NCBI RefSeq assembly: GCF_001423495.1
Contig: NZ_LMOG01000019.1
Coordinates: 156,699 to 220,698 of the forward strand
Direction of reading: 5' to 3'
Length of the DNA: 64,000 nucleotides
Origin: Xanthomonas sp. Leaf131
GTDB taxonomy: Bacteria; Pseudomonadota; Gammaproteobacteria; Xanthomonadales; Xanthomonadaceae
The position numbers and the translations under genes were made by a program. The stretch's first letter is position 1, and every line of letters begins with the position of its first letter. Of this stretch, positions 17,585 through 28,256 are shown piece after piece. Under the pieces are notes generated by a model, which was not told the DNA's origin, ran no database searches, and saw nothing but the letters and a program-made list of their open reading frames with translations.

Positions 17585-19003
17585 TCACACCGGCTGTGCT
17601 GTCCACGCGGTGCTGTTTTGCTGCCCGGCGTGCAGCAGCGGCTGCACTGCCGCACGCAACATCGCCGGCATGATGTAGTGATGGTGTGCATGATGGATGG
17701 ACGCCATATACACGCGGCCAAACCAGTTGCGGCAGCTGACCTGCGTGGCCATGGTCAGTTCGATCGCATGCGCGTCTACACGCCGCAGTGCGATCGACGA
17801 ACGGAAGCGCAGATGCTTGTCGTCGGCACCCAGGACGATCTGCACCTGCTGCCCATCGGCATCGCTGCGCTGTGCCAGCACCGGGAAGCGGCCGGCAAAC
17901 AGTTGCTTCGCGTTGGGATCGAGCAACGACGACACCGGGCAACCCAGCCGTGAAGTACGCAGGCCCAACGGTTTGACCATCAGATTGCGCAGCCGCATCA
18001 AGCCGCTCACGCCGCCCGGCGGCTGATCGACGAAGGCTTGCAGCAGGTCGCACAGCACGCCTTGCAGGCTGTCGGTGCGCAATTGCCGGGTATCCAGCCG
18101 TAGCTGGTGGCTGTCCTGGTAGTGCACCTCGCTGCCGAATTGCTCGCGCAGCAGCGCGTCGGCGGGCAGCGTCTGCAACGTGCGGATGCGCAGCGGCGCC
18201 ACGGTGGTGGCGACAAAACCGGGGCGGCGTGTGCGTGGCGGAAGTTGACGCATGCGTCCGCTCCAGCGACGCGCGCGGCTGCATGCACGTTGCTGCCAGC
18301 TCTGCGGTTTGACGTGGAACGACAACGACACGGTCGGCACATCGGCGGCGCGGAACTCCGCAGCCTGCAGCAGTGCGGCGACGGCATCGGGCAACAATTC
18401 GGTCAGGCTGGCGATGGTGGCCTGGCCTTGATCGACCAGCGCCTGCTGCGCGTGGCTCAAGGCGCCGCCGGCTTCGTCGGGATGGCAGGACAGCGCGAAG
18501 AACGCCGAGTGCGCCGCATCGCCTTGCGCAGGTGCGAACTGATGCCAGGTGCCGCCGCCGAAGCGCACGGTGAACAGGCTGTCGCCAGGCAGGTCCACAT
18601 AGCGCAATGCGTGTAAAAACGCCTGCGGATCCTGCGCCAACTGCTGCGGCGACGCAGTGGAGAAACGTAGCTGCGCACCGCCGCTGCCGGTGATGGCGGT
18701 GAACACGCGATTGCCGGCGTGGCAATGAAACGGATGCCCCTGCGGACCGACCGAAAACGAAAACAACGAGGTCGGGTCGCCATGGCTGAAGTCCGGCGCC
18801 GACAACTGCGCGGACGGCTCGTCCAATGCATCGTGATGCGCCGGATGCTGCCGTTGGCGCTCGCCGGTCTGTGCGATCAGACTGTCGCCTGCACCGGGGT
18901 CGAGTTGCGCGATCAACAGCACCTCCACCGGCCGGCCGCCGCTGTGCGAGGGCAGCGACACCCGCGGGAAACTTGTTTCTGCGACGATCCGTTGGTGGTC
19001 CAT
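17585..19003 (-). CDS. Cupin-like plus DUF2867 fusion protein
   Basis: A 472-residue protein. The N-terminal half has a cupin-like look: GPQGHPFHCHAGNRVFTAI, then GDSLFTVRFGGGTWHQF, with His residues of a possible metal site. After a basic linker, the C-terminal half (about 270-460) reads LRIRTLQTLPADALL, VLGADDKHLRFRSSI and a terminal NWFGRVYMASIHHAHHHYI, the DUF2867 pattern. The biochemical function of DUF2867 is unknown. An AAGGA ribosome-binding site precedes the ATG at 19003. It follows the ArsR-type regulator by 59 bp on the same strand, so the two likely form a self-regulated operon. Confidence 0.75.
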   Translation of the reverse strand: MDHQRIVAETSFPRVSLPSHSGGRPVEVLLIAQLDPGAGDSLIAQTGERQRQHPAHHDALDEPSAQLSAPDFSHGDPTSLFSFSVGPQGHPFHCHAGNRVFTAITGSGGAQLRFSTASPQQLAQDPQAFLHALRYVDLPGDSLFTVRFGGGTWHQFAPAQGDAAHSAFFALSCHPDEAGGALSHAQQALVDQGQATIASLTELLPDAVAALLQAAEFRAADVPTVSLSFHVKPQSWQQRACSRARRWSGRMRQLPPRTRRPGFVATTVAPLRIRTLQTLPADALLREQFGSEVHYQDSHQLRLDTRQLRTDSLQGVLCDLLQAFVDQPPGGVSGLMRLRNLMVKPLGLRTSRLGCPVSSLLDPNAKQLFAGRFPVLAQRSDADGQQVQIVLGADDKHLRFRSSIALRRVDAHAIELTMATQVSCRNWFGRVYMASIHHAHHHYIMPAMLRAAVQPLLHAGQQNSTAWTAQPV

Positions 19004-19062
19004 GGCGTGTCCTTACAGCAGCAGGGTGGGGGGCAGAACTGGAAACGTGCGAGTGAAACAGG

Positions 19063-19377
19063 TCAGCGCGCTTTCTTGGCCAACTTGCGCGATTCGCGTT
19101 GCAGCGGCCCGGCCTTGGGGCAGACCTCGAAAGCAAAGCCGCTGAGCGTGTTGACCATGTTGTCCGGGGTCAGCCGATACACCACGAACTGACCACGCCG
19201 TTCGCTGCTGACCAGCCCCGCTGCCGACAGCACCGACAGGTGGCGCGAAATGGCCGGTGCACTCATCGCAAACCGCTCGCCGATCTGCCCGGCGGTCAGT
19301 TCCTGCGCGGACAGGTAAGCCAGGATTTCCCGGCGCGGTCGCGAGGCGAGGGCTTCGAAGATGCGGTCGATGGACAT
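19063..19377 (-). CDS. ArsR/SdpR-type winged-helix repressor
   Basis: A 104-residue DNA-binding protein. MSIDRIFEALASRPRREIL opens like ArsR-family repressors. The recognition helix region is AMSAPAISRHLSVLSAAG, followed by the wing VSSERRGQFVVYRL. The usual metal-site cysteines of the ArsR alpha-3 helix are absent (ELTAGQIGERF), and the only Cys is in FEVCPKAG, so it is probably not a classic metal sensor and is nearer SdpR-like regulators. Two palindromes sit 8 bp upstream of its start, consistent with autoregulation and control of the DUF2867 gene behind it. Confidence 0.87.
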   Translation of the reverse strand: MSIDRIFEALASRPRREILAYLSAQELTAGQIGERFAMSAPAISRHLSVLSAAGLVSSERRGQFVVYRLTPDNMVNTLSGFAFEVCPKAGPLQRESRKLAKKAR

Positions 19378-19384
19378 GGATGGG

Positions 19385-19413
19385 ATTAGCTAATTAACGA
19401 ATTAGCTAATTAA
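19385..19413. promoter_or_regulatory. Twin-palindrome operator upstream of the ArsR-type gene
   Basis: The 13-mer ATTAGCTAATTAA occurs twice, at 19385-19397 and 19401-19413 (16-bp centre spacing). Each contains the palindrome ATTAGCTAAT, and the second extends to AATTAGCTAATT. The tract is strikingly AT-rich against a high-GC background. The positions at 8 bp and 24 bp before the ArsR-type ATG fit an autorepressor site overlapping the promoter. Binding is inferred from family habits, not shown. Confidence 0.7.
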
Positions 19414-19479
19414 TGATCTGGTGGGGGCGCCCTGTCAAGCGATTTCTTCCCGCCGGCATTGTCCGAGACGCACCATTAA

Positions 19480-19689
19480 AGCCCCTCTCCCGTCGGGGCG
19501 GAAAGGCACTGCTTGCGCGCCACTGGCGCGCGTGCCTTGGAGCGCCCGCGCTGCTAGCGCGGGCTGGGGCGCGGAGCGGGGGTTGGGGTGAGGGTACGGG
19601 GCGAAGCCACGCGTGCACTCAAACTCCACTAGTGCTTCGCCCGTACCCTCATCCGCCCCTTCGGGGCACCTTCTCCCGGAGGGAGAAGG
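19480..19689. repeat. Palindromic intergenic element, copy B, with about 80 extra bp
   Basis: Second copy of the element at 13641-13770. The outer parts match closely (AGCCCCTCTCCCGTCGGG at the left, TACCCTCATCCGCCCCTTC and GGGAGAAGG at the right). Between the two arms of the first hairpin there are about 80 extra bases with their own stem-rich sequence (TGGCGCGCGTG and GCTAGCGCGGGCTGGGG regions). The copy fills the gap between the ArsR-type promoter and the end of the LysR gene. No coding sequence is supported here; ORFs through it are palindrome artefacts. Confidence 0.75.
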
Positions 19690-19735
19690 TGCCGCCGCGC
19701 CAGGTGGATGCACATTCGGAGATTCCTTCGCCAGC

Positions 19736-20728
19736 TCATTCCGTTGCCGACGCTTTGCGCGATCGCCGCCGCACTCGTGGCTCACTCGAGGGTTCGCTTT
19801 CCGGCAATGCAGCCAACTCAGCCGGCAGTGCCGGCATCGGTGTGCGTTCGTCCAGCGCTTCGCGTTTGAGCCAGTCGATAAACGCCGTCGCTGCAGGGCT
19901 GAGCACGCGGTGGCTGGGGTGCACGATGTAGTAGGCGTAGCGTGCCTTGAGCGTGGGCCCGGGCAGGCGCACCAGTTCGTAGCGCTGCAGATACGGTTGG
20001 GCGATGTGCTTGCGCGCCAGCACCGCGCCCAGGCCGTAGACCGCGGCGCGCATGGCATCGGTGCTGTCGTTGAAGGTATGCATCGGCGGCAGTGTGGTGC
20101 CGCGTACCTGTGCGGCGCGGAACCAGTCGCGCCAGCCTTGCGGCGACATGTCTGTCAGCAGCGGCAATTGCGCGATCTGCGCGGGCGTGCGCAGTGCGGC
20201 GACCTCCGGCAAGGAGGGCGAGGCGACCGGAAACAACTCGTCGTCCATCAGATGATGCGAGGTCAATCCGGGCCACGCGCCCTGGCCATAGCGAATGCCC
20301 AAGTCCGGGCCGCCTTCTTCGAAGCGCGAAAACGCCGCGTCCGATTGCAGGTCCATGCGGATATGCGGGTGCGCGCGACAAAAGCGCGGCAGTCGCGGCA
20401 ACAGCCAGCAATACGACAGCGAACGCAGCGTGGTCACGCGCAGCGGAATGGCGTCTTCGCGCGGGTGCAGGTTGCCGGCCACTGCGGCGATCTCGGCCAG
20501 CGCGGCACTGGCGGCATCGGCCAGTTGACGCCCCTCTGCGGTGAGCTTGACCCCGCGCGGCAGCCGCTGGAACAAGGTTGCGCCCAGCAGTGCTTCGAGC
20601 TTGCGTACGTGGTGGCTGACCGCACTGGCAGTGAGGTGCAGTTCTTCGGCGGCATGCGCGAAGTTCTGGTGGCGCGCAGCGGCGACAAACACGCCCAGCG
20701 CAGGTAACAGGGTCGGACGCAGATTCAT
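19736..20728 (-). CDS. LysR-family transcriptional regulator (GcvA-like)
   Basis: A 330-residue regulator. Start MNLRPTLLPALGVFVAAARHQN at 20728 begins the helix-turn-helix (AHAAEELHLTASAVSHHV, RKLEALLGATLFQRL). The effector-binding domain follows (LRVTTLRSLSYCWLLPRL, DLGIRYGQG, FPVASPSL), with the GcvA-type DMSPQGWRDWF and an Arg/Ser-rich tail PRVRRRSRKA. The frame is open upstream to about 20896, but that part is out of family. A divergent EamA transporter gene begins 170 bp away, the classic LysR-target layout, so it may regulate that transporter (inference). Confidence 0.9.
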   Translation of the reverse strand: MNLRPTLLPALGVFVAAARHQNFAHAAEELHLTASAVSHHVRKLEALLGATLFQRLPRGVKLTAEGRQLADAASAALAEIAAVAGNLHPREDAIPLRVTTLRSLSYCWLLPRLPRFCRAHPHIRMDLQSDAAFSRFEEGGPDLGIRYGQGAWPGLTSHHLMDDELFPVASPSLPEVAALRTPAQIAQLPLLTDMSPQGWRDWFRAAQVRGTTLPPMHTFNDSTDAMRAAVYGLGAVLARKHIAQPYLQRYELVRLPGPTLKARYAYYIVHPSHRVLSPAATAFIDWLKREALDERTPMPALPAELAALPESEPSSEPRVRRRSRKASATE

Positions 20729-20898
20729 CGAGGCATGAGTGAGATTTGTGGCTCGCCTCGATACTACGCGCTTGTCGCGCCCGTGGTTGCAGCCGATGCT
20801 GCATGATCCCTTCGCGATGATCGTGCCATGTCCGTTTGCTTGCCTGGTGTTGTTTCCTGCGTGTTCGGCACATCGCGGCAGCGTCTGGAGGCACATTC

Positions 20899-21786
20899 AT
20901 GAGCGCACAACCGTCGACGCAGCCGGGAGCGGCAACACGCGAATGGCGCACTCCGCTGGAGCTGGGGTTCCTCGGCATCGTCTGGGGCTGCTCGTTCCTG
21001 TTCATGCGCGTGGCCGCGCCCAAGTTCGGCACCGTGGTGTTGGTGGAAATTCGCCTGGCGCTGGGTGCGTTGGTGTTGTTGCCATTCCTGTGGCTGGCGC
21101 GCGAGCGCTTTCCCCTGCAGCGCTGGCCGATGCTGGCGGCGATCGGCGTGCTCAACTCGGCATTGCCGTTTTTGTTGTTCGCCTGGGGCGCTCAACACGC
21201 GCCGGCGGCGGTCGGTGCGATCTGCAATGCGATGACGGTGTTGTTCACCGCATTGATCGCGTTTCTGTTTTTCGGCGAGAAGATCGGTACGCGTCGCGCG
21301 CTGGCGTTGCTGATCGGTTTCATCGGTGTGCTGGTGTTGGCCACTGGCAAGTCGGCCGGATTGAGCGTGGGGCCTGCGGCGCTGGCCGGCGCCACCGCGT
21401 CGCTGTTGTACGGCATCGGCTACAACCTGGTGAAGCGCCACATGGGCGATCTGCCACCGGCCGCATCGGCGGCATCCACGCTGGGCTGCAGCGCCTTGCT
21501 GCTGGCACCGCTGGCGTGGTGGCAGTGGCCGACCACGCCGGTGCCGGCGGTGGCCTGGGCCTGCGCCACCGCGCTGGGGGTGGTCTGCACCGGGTTGGCG
21601 TTTTTGATGTACTACCGGTTGATCCAGCGCATCGGCCCGGCGCGCGCTTCCACGGTGACCTATCTGGTGCCGGTGTTCGGCGCATTACTGGCGTGGTCGC
21701 TGCTGGGCGAGCCGTTGACCTGGACCATGCTGGTGGCCGCGGTGCTGATCCTGGGCAGCGTGGCCTTCAGTCAGCGCGCCCGCTGA
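20899..21786 (+). CDS. EamA (DMT-superfamily) transporter
   Basis: Inner-membrane carrier of 295 residues with ten predicted helices in two EamA repeats: the first with VWGCSFLFMRVAAPKFG, the second with LGVVCTGLAFLMYYRLIQRIG followed by ARASTVTYLVPVFG. It likely exports a metabolite or amino-acid derivative. Start ATG at 20899 (MSAQPSTQPG) has a GGAG 10 bp upstream. It is divergent from the LysR regulator and convergent with the cyclophilin gene, with the CGATTCC repeat between. Confidence 0.93.
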   Translation: MSAQPSTQPGAATREWRTPLELGFLGIVWGCSFLFMRVAAPKFGTVVLVEIRLALGALVLLPFLWLARERFPLQRWPMLAAIGVLNSALPFLLFAWGAQHAPAAVGAICNAMTVLFTALIAFLFFGEKIGTRRALALLIGFIGVLVLATGKSAGLSVGPAALAGATASLLYGIGYNLVKRHMGDLPPAASAASTLGCSALLLAPLAWWQWPTTPVPAVAWACATALGVVCTGLAFLMYYRLIQRIGPARASTVTYLVPVFGALLAWSLLGEPLTWTMLVAAVLILGSVAFSQRAR

Positions 21787-21831
21787 GCAGGCGCGGAGTC
21801 TCGAAATGCCGCGGCCTGCTCTAAGCTTTTG

Positions 21832-21866
21832 CGATTCCCGATTCCCGATTCCCGATTCCCGATTCA
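21832..21866. repeat. CGATTCC tandem repeat (5 units)
   Basis: Five head-to-tail 7-bp units, four CGATTCC and a last CGATTCA. The last unit supplies the stop codon (TGA on the minus strand, 21864-21866) of the cyclophilin gene. It lies 45 bp after the stop of the EamA transporter. Related strings occur at about 30504, 39388, 39518 and 45984. Confidence 0.85.
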
Positions 21867-22769
21867 ACTCGCCGGCGGCGCCCGCACCGGCAACGGCACA
21901 TTGCACAGATCGATATGCCCGGCGGGGCGCTTGTAGAAATCGTCCTTGCGATTGCGGCGCGCTTCGGCCACATCGCGAAAGGTCTGGCTGTCGGTGCGCA
22001 ATAGCTGCAATGGCGTGCGCTCGGGCAGCGGTACTTCGCTGGCCAGCCGGATTGCGCGGATCGGTGCGCGTTGCGCGGGGTCTTCGTAAAAACCCATCGG
22101 GTCCGGGCCGCGCGGCGTCACGCTCAATAATTCCATGCCTTTGACCACGCGGCCGACCACAGTGATGTTGCGGTCCAGCTGACGCGGCGATTGCCCGGTG
22201 ACCACATACAACTCGGCGCCGATGCTGCTGTCTTCGTCGTTGTTGCGGCCGGCGCCCAGGGTGCCGTAGCAATGCGCCAGCCAGGTCTTGCCGGTGGCGC
22301 TGTCACGGCCGACCGGAAAACCATCGACAAAACCGACTTGTGGCGCCCAGCCATCGCTGTCGGGCAGGCGCTGGAAATCCAGGCCTTGCGATGCGCGTTC
22401 GAACTCGGCCGGCAGATGCGTTTTCGCCGAGCCCAGCGACTTGGCCTTGGCCGGTGTCTCGCCATCCGGGTCGCCGAACTGCACCACGAAGTTGTCCTGC
22501 GAGCGATAGATGGTCAGCCCGTCCCAGAAGCGCTCGTGCGCCAGGGTATGGATGTTGCCGACATGTTCGGGTGCAAATTGCGGCGCCAGTTCAATGATCA
22601 CCCGCCCGCCATCCAGTTCCATGTACAGCGTGCGGTCCGGGTCGAGCACGCGCCATGCGCTGGCCGGCGAGGCATCCAGAATCTGTTGCGGGCTGCGATA
22701 GGCCGCGTTGGCAGCAGCGGGCAACAACAACGCGAGCAGGCAGGCAGAAGCTAAGTTGCGCAGGAGCAT
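21864..22769 (-). CDS. Peptidyl-prolyl cis-trans isomerase, periplasmic cyclophilin
   Basis: A 301-residue protein with a signal peptide ([19 protein letters not shown]) from ATG 22769. The cyclophilin core has [24 protein letters not shown], then [17 protein letters not shown], and later [25 protein letters not shown] and [17 protein letters not shown]. It should catalyse proline isomerisation of exported proteins in the periplasm. The middle is expanded relative to small cyclophilins, as usual in this group. The stop codon falls inside the tandem repeat described at 21832. Confidence 0.9.
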   Translation of the reverse strand: MLLRNLASACLLALLLPAAANAAYRSPQQILDASPASAWRVLDPDRTLYMELDGGRVIIELAPQFAPEHVGNIHTLAHERFWDGLTIYRSQDNFVVQFGDPDGETPAKAKSLGSAKTHLPAEFERASQGLDFQRLPDSDGWAPQVGFVDGFPVGRDSATGKTWLAHCYGTLGAGRNNDEDSSIGAELYVVTGQSPRQLDRNITVVGRVVKGMELLSVTPRGPDPMGFYEDPAQRAPIRAIRLASEVPLPERTPLQLLRTDSQTFRDVAEARRNRKDDFYKRPAGHIDLCNVPLPVRAPPAS

Positions 22770-22997
22770 GAAGGCAGCCAGCGGAGAAGGTGATTGATTC
22801 TTGCCGACCACGCGCCAAGACGCAAAGCGCGAGTGCCAGGCAGCACGACGCCGGCGGATATGCAGGCGTCGTGTCATCGATCAACTGCCTGCTGCAACGG
22901 CTTGCCGAAAGACGCATGCTTAGCGATGCACGCTTGGCGCGGGTATCGCATTGGAATGTGGATTGGCGCCATCCCGCAAACGATGGCGGCTTGCTGC

Positions 22998-23447
22998 TCA
23001 GCGCGCCGGTTTGCGCTTGACGTACAACTGCTTGCGCACCCGCGCCACCACCTCGCCATCGCGGTTGTGTATGTCGTTTTCGAACCAGCGCAGATGTTTT
23101 TCACCGCTGGCAGTGGCGTCGCGCAATTCGGCGAGCAGGCTGTCGTCGATGACGAAATCCGCAGTGACCGTGCCGCGCCCGGGTTTGACGAATTCGATGC
23201 TGCCGGCCTTGTCCCACACGTAGTAGTCGCGCCCCAGATTCTGCATGGTCAGCAGCATCCAGAACGGATCGGTCATCGCGAACAGGCTGCCGCCGAAATG
23301 GGTGCCGACGTAGTTGCGATTCCACGGTCGCTGACGCAGTTCCACCCGCGCGTAGCGGTAATCGGCCGACAACACGGTGACGTGGATGCCGGCGAACAGA
23401 TACGGCGGCCACAGGTTGATGCCGAGCTTGAACAGTGAAGCGTGCAT
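22998..23447 (-). CDS. DUF4442 hotdog-fold protein (thioesterase-like)
   Basis: A 149-residue protein of the hotdog fold. I start it at MHASLFKLGINLWPPYL (23447), because the upstream extension lacks domain character. Motifs NRNYVGTHFGGSLFAMTDPFWMLL and HNRDGEVVARVRKQLYV match DUF4442 proteins, which are thioesterase relatives. It is probably cytosolic and acts on acyl-CoA or is a binding protein; no substrate is known. The next gene downstream on the same strand is absent, and about 330 bp separate it from the cnoX gene upstream. Confidence 0.85.
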   Translation of the reverse strand: MHASLFKLGINLWPPYLFAGIHVTVLSADYRYARVELRQRPWNRNYVGTHFGGSLFAMTDPFWMLLTMQNLGRDYYVWDKAGSIEFVKPGRGTVTADFVIDDSLLAELRDATASGEKHLRWFENDIHNRDGEVVARVRKQLYVKRKPAR

Positions 23448-23651
23448 GCGGCCAGATTCCAGGGCGAGGGCAGATGCGCAGCATAACATTCGCATGCGTA
23501 TGGAGGCATGCCGCAGGTCGACATTGAAGCGGTCGTGTTCGTGCTGCGAGCCGATCCAGACGGCGCGTCATCGCCGGTCACGCAGCCGCGCGGTGTGCCT
23601 CGCCGCTTGGTGCACACCCGGGCAAGGGCCCGCCGTGACGGGGCAGCCTTC

Positions 23652-23745
23652 GTAGGAGCGGACCTGGCCGCGACGGCGCGCTACCCGGGACTACCTTATC
23701 TGCGACTGGCGGGTAACGCCTCGTCGCGGCTGGGTCCGCTGCTAT
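23652..23745. repeat. REP-like doublet forming one long hairpin
   Basis: The arm GTAGGAGCGGACCTGGCCGC (23652-23671) pairs with the segment 23726-23745 (reverse complement begins ATAGCAGCGGACCCAGCC), about 80 percent complementary. A nested stem (TACCC/GGGTA) lies inside. This is the REP/BIME style known in Xanthomonas and Pseudomonas. The region 23448-23777 (330 bp), on either side, shows no gene. Confidence 0.75.
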
Positions 23746-23777
23746 GTGTCCATGTGGCGCCGCAGCGCCATCGGCTG

Positions 23778-24635
23778 TCAGAACACCAACGACGACATCT
23801 TGCGGCGATAGCGGCCGACCAGATCTTCGTCTTCGATCACCCGGAACGCATCGATCAGGCTGCGACGCGGCAGGTTGTCGTCGAAGGCGCGGTCCTGCCG
23901 CAGCATTTCCAGAAACTGCTCCAGCGCCGCTTCGTCGTTGCCGTCGAGCAGATGACGCACACCGAGCAGGTGGCGCGCGCGCAGGTCGGCGCCGTTGGCG
24001 GCCACTGCCGCTTGCAGCGTGCCGGCATCCGGCGCGTCCTTGAGCACGTTGGCAAAGCTCAATCTGGCCTTGGCGCGCACCGCGCGATCGTCGGTGGCCA
24101 GGTTGGCGGGCAGGGCGTCGATCAGCTGCTCGGCCTCGGCGGTGTCGCCGGTCTTGAGCAGTGCCAGCGCCAGGTCCAGCTTGAGTTCGTCCTTGTCCGG
24201 CTCGGCGGCGATCGCCTCGCGCAGCGCGGCGGCCTGGTCCTGCGGGTCGAGCGGCGCCGGCGGGAGTTCTTCGACCACCTGCGCCTCGGCCGGCAGCACA
24301 CCATGCTGGGTCAGGAATTCGCGGATCTGGCCTTCCGGCATCGCGCCGGGGAAACCATCCACCAGTTCGCCGCCCTTGACCAGGAAGACCGTCGGCACCG
24401 AGCGGATCTGGAACGCGGCGGCGATCTGCTGCTCCTTGTCCACATCGACCTTGGCCAGCTCGAACGCACCGTTGTAGTCGGCGGCGAGCTTTTCCAGGAT
24501 CGGCGTCAGCGACTTGCACGGGCCGCACCAGGTGGCCCAGAAATCCACCAGTACCGGTGTCGTCAACGATTTCTGCAGGACCTCGGTCTCGAAGGTGTCG
24601 GTGGTGGCATCGAATACGTGGGGCTTGTCGGACAT
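23778..24635 (-). CDS. cnoX: CnoX-like thioredoxin plus TPR chaperedoxin
   Basis: A 285-residue protein: an N-terminal thioredoxin fold (about 1-115) with an active-site Trp-Cys-Gly-Pro-Cys at 36-40, SVPTVFLVKGGELVDG for the cis-Pro loop, and a C-terminal helical TPR-like region (AALREAIAAEP, LALALLKTGDTAEA, DLRARHLLGV). This is the YbbN/CnoX architecture. Escherichia coli CnoX lacks the CxxC pair, but this one has CGPC, so it may also be a disulfide oxidoreductase. Such proteins deliver clients to GroEL under hypochlorous stress. Start ATG at 24635, divergent from a DUF998 membrane protein gene. Confidence 0.88.
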   Translation of the reverse strand: MSDKPHVFDATTDTFETEVLQKSLTTPVLVDFWATWCGPCKSLTPILEKLAADYNGAFELAKVDVDKEQQIAAAFQIRSVPTVFLVKGGELVDGFPGAMPEGQIREFLTQHGVLPAEAQVVEELPPAPLDPQDQAAALREAIAAEPDKDELKLDLALALLKTGDTAEAEQLIDALPANLATDDRAVRAKARLSFANVLKDAPDAGTLQAAVAANGADLRARHLLGVRHLLDGNDEAALEQFLEMLRQDRAFDDNLPRRSLIDAFRVIEDEDLVGRYRRKMSSLVF

Positions 24636-24686
24636 GGGCTTCCAGAGGGATGAAGGCAACAGTGGGAGGTAATGGTGGCAAACCCG

Positions 24687-24731
24687 GCCGACACAAGGTT
24701 GGCCAAGATCGGGCCAACCGATACAACGTCG
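24687..24731. promoter_or_regulatory. Imperfect inverted repeat in divergent promoter region
   Basis: CCGACACAAGGTTGGCC (24687-24703) pairs with the right arm up to 24731, whose inverse reads CCGACGTTGTATCGGTTGGCC. A near copy of the left arm core, GACAAGGTTGGCC, recurs at about 24751-24763. The dyad is in the 262-bp gap between divergent cnoX and DUF998 genes and could bind a regulator or form a hairpin. Function is unknown. Confidence 0.5.
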
Positions 24732-24897
24732 GTCATCGCCGGGCCGCTCATGACAAGGTTGGCCGAGGCCCGGCGGCAGGCAACCCGCCAGCAATCAGGC
24801 CGGCCAGTCTCAGAAGGGGTTCACGCCACGCCTGCCCGGCACCACAATGCCGCGTCCTGGCGGCGCAGCCTGCGCCCCGCGTTGGAGCAAGACAACA

Positions 24898-25509
24898 ATG
24901 GCGAGCATCGATGGCGCACAGCGCACCCTGGGCCTGATCGCGGCAAGCGTGTTCGTGCTGGCGGTGGCCGGCTTCGGGACGGCGTTGCCTGGCTATCTGC
25001 AGGCCAGTCACCCGGTGGCGTTGCTGGGTGCTGCTGGGGTGCCGCATGCGTTGGGCTTCAACCTGCTGGCGTTCGTGCTGGTCGGTGGGTTGGGCATGGC
25101 TACCGGCATCAGTTTGCTGGCGCGCATGCCGGCCAGGTCCGGCTGGAGCCTGCGTGTGGGCGGGCAGTTGATCGTGCTGGCGGGCCTGGCATTTCTTGGC
25201 ATGGGCTTGCTGCCGCTGGATCCCACCGATCTGGATGGCCGCGCCAGCCAGGCCCATGCCACCGCCTGGTTGCTGTGGGCGGTGGCATTCGTGCCCGGCA
25301 TGCTGCTGATCGCCGCCGCGCTGCTCAACCAGGCCAATACCCGCGCACTGGCATGGCTGAGTCTGGGCGCGGGGCTGCTGGTGGCGGTGCTGGCATTCGG
25401 CCCGCCAGGGCTGCTGCGCCAGGCGATCGCCCAGCGCGTGGCGTTCCTGGCCTGGGTGGGCTGGCTGGCGGTTGCCGGCTGGAGCTGGCCGGCCAAGCCC
25501 GCCATCTAA
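24898..25509 (+). CDS. DUF998-family membrane protein
   Basis: Inner-membrane protein of 203 residues with about five hydrophobic helices, resembling DUF998: LGLIAASVFVLAVAGFGTAL, PHALGFNLLAFVLVGGLGMA, GQLIVLAGLAFLGMGLLPLD, then LLLIAAALLNQ and a final QRVAFLAWVGWLAVAGW. Start ATG 24898 (MASIDGAQRTLG) is preceded by GGAG about 12 bp back. An upstream in-frame ATG at 24847 gives a longer, uncharacteristic leader. Function is unknown. It is followed 72 bp later by leuS in the same direction. Confidence 0.8.
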   Translation: MASIDGAQRTLGLIAASVFVLAVAGFGTALPGYLQASHPVALLGAAGVPHALGFNLLAFVLVGGLGMATGISLLARMPARSGWSLRVGGQLIVLAGLAFLGMGLLPLDPTDLDGRASQAHATAWLLWAVAFVPGMLLIAAALLNQANTRALAWLSLGAGLLVAVLAFGPPGLLRQAIAQRVAFLAWVGWLAVAGWSWPAKPAI

Positions 25510-28224
<2,715 letters not shown>

Positions 28225-28256
28225 TCGTTGCCATTGCCGGTCCGGGCAGTGTCCTG

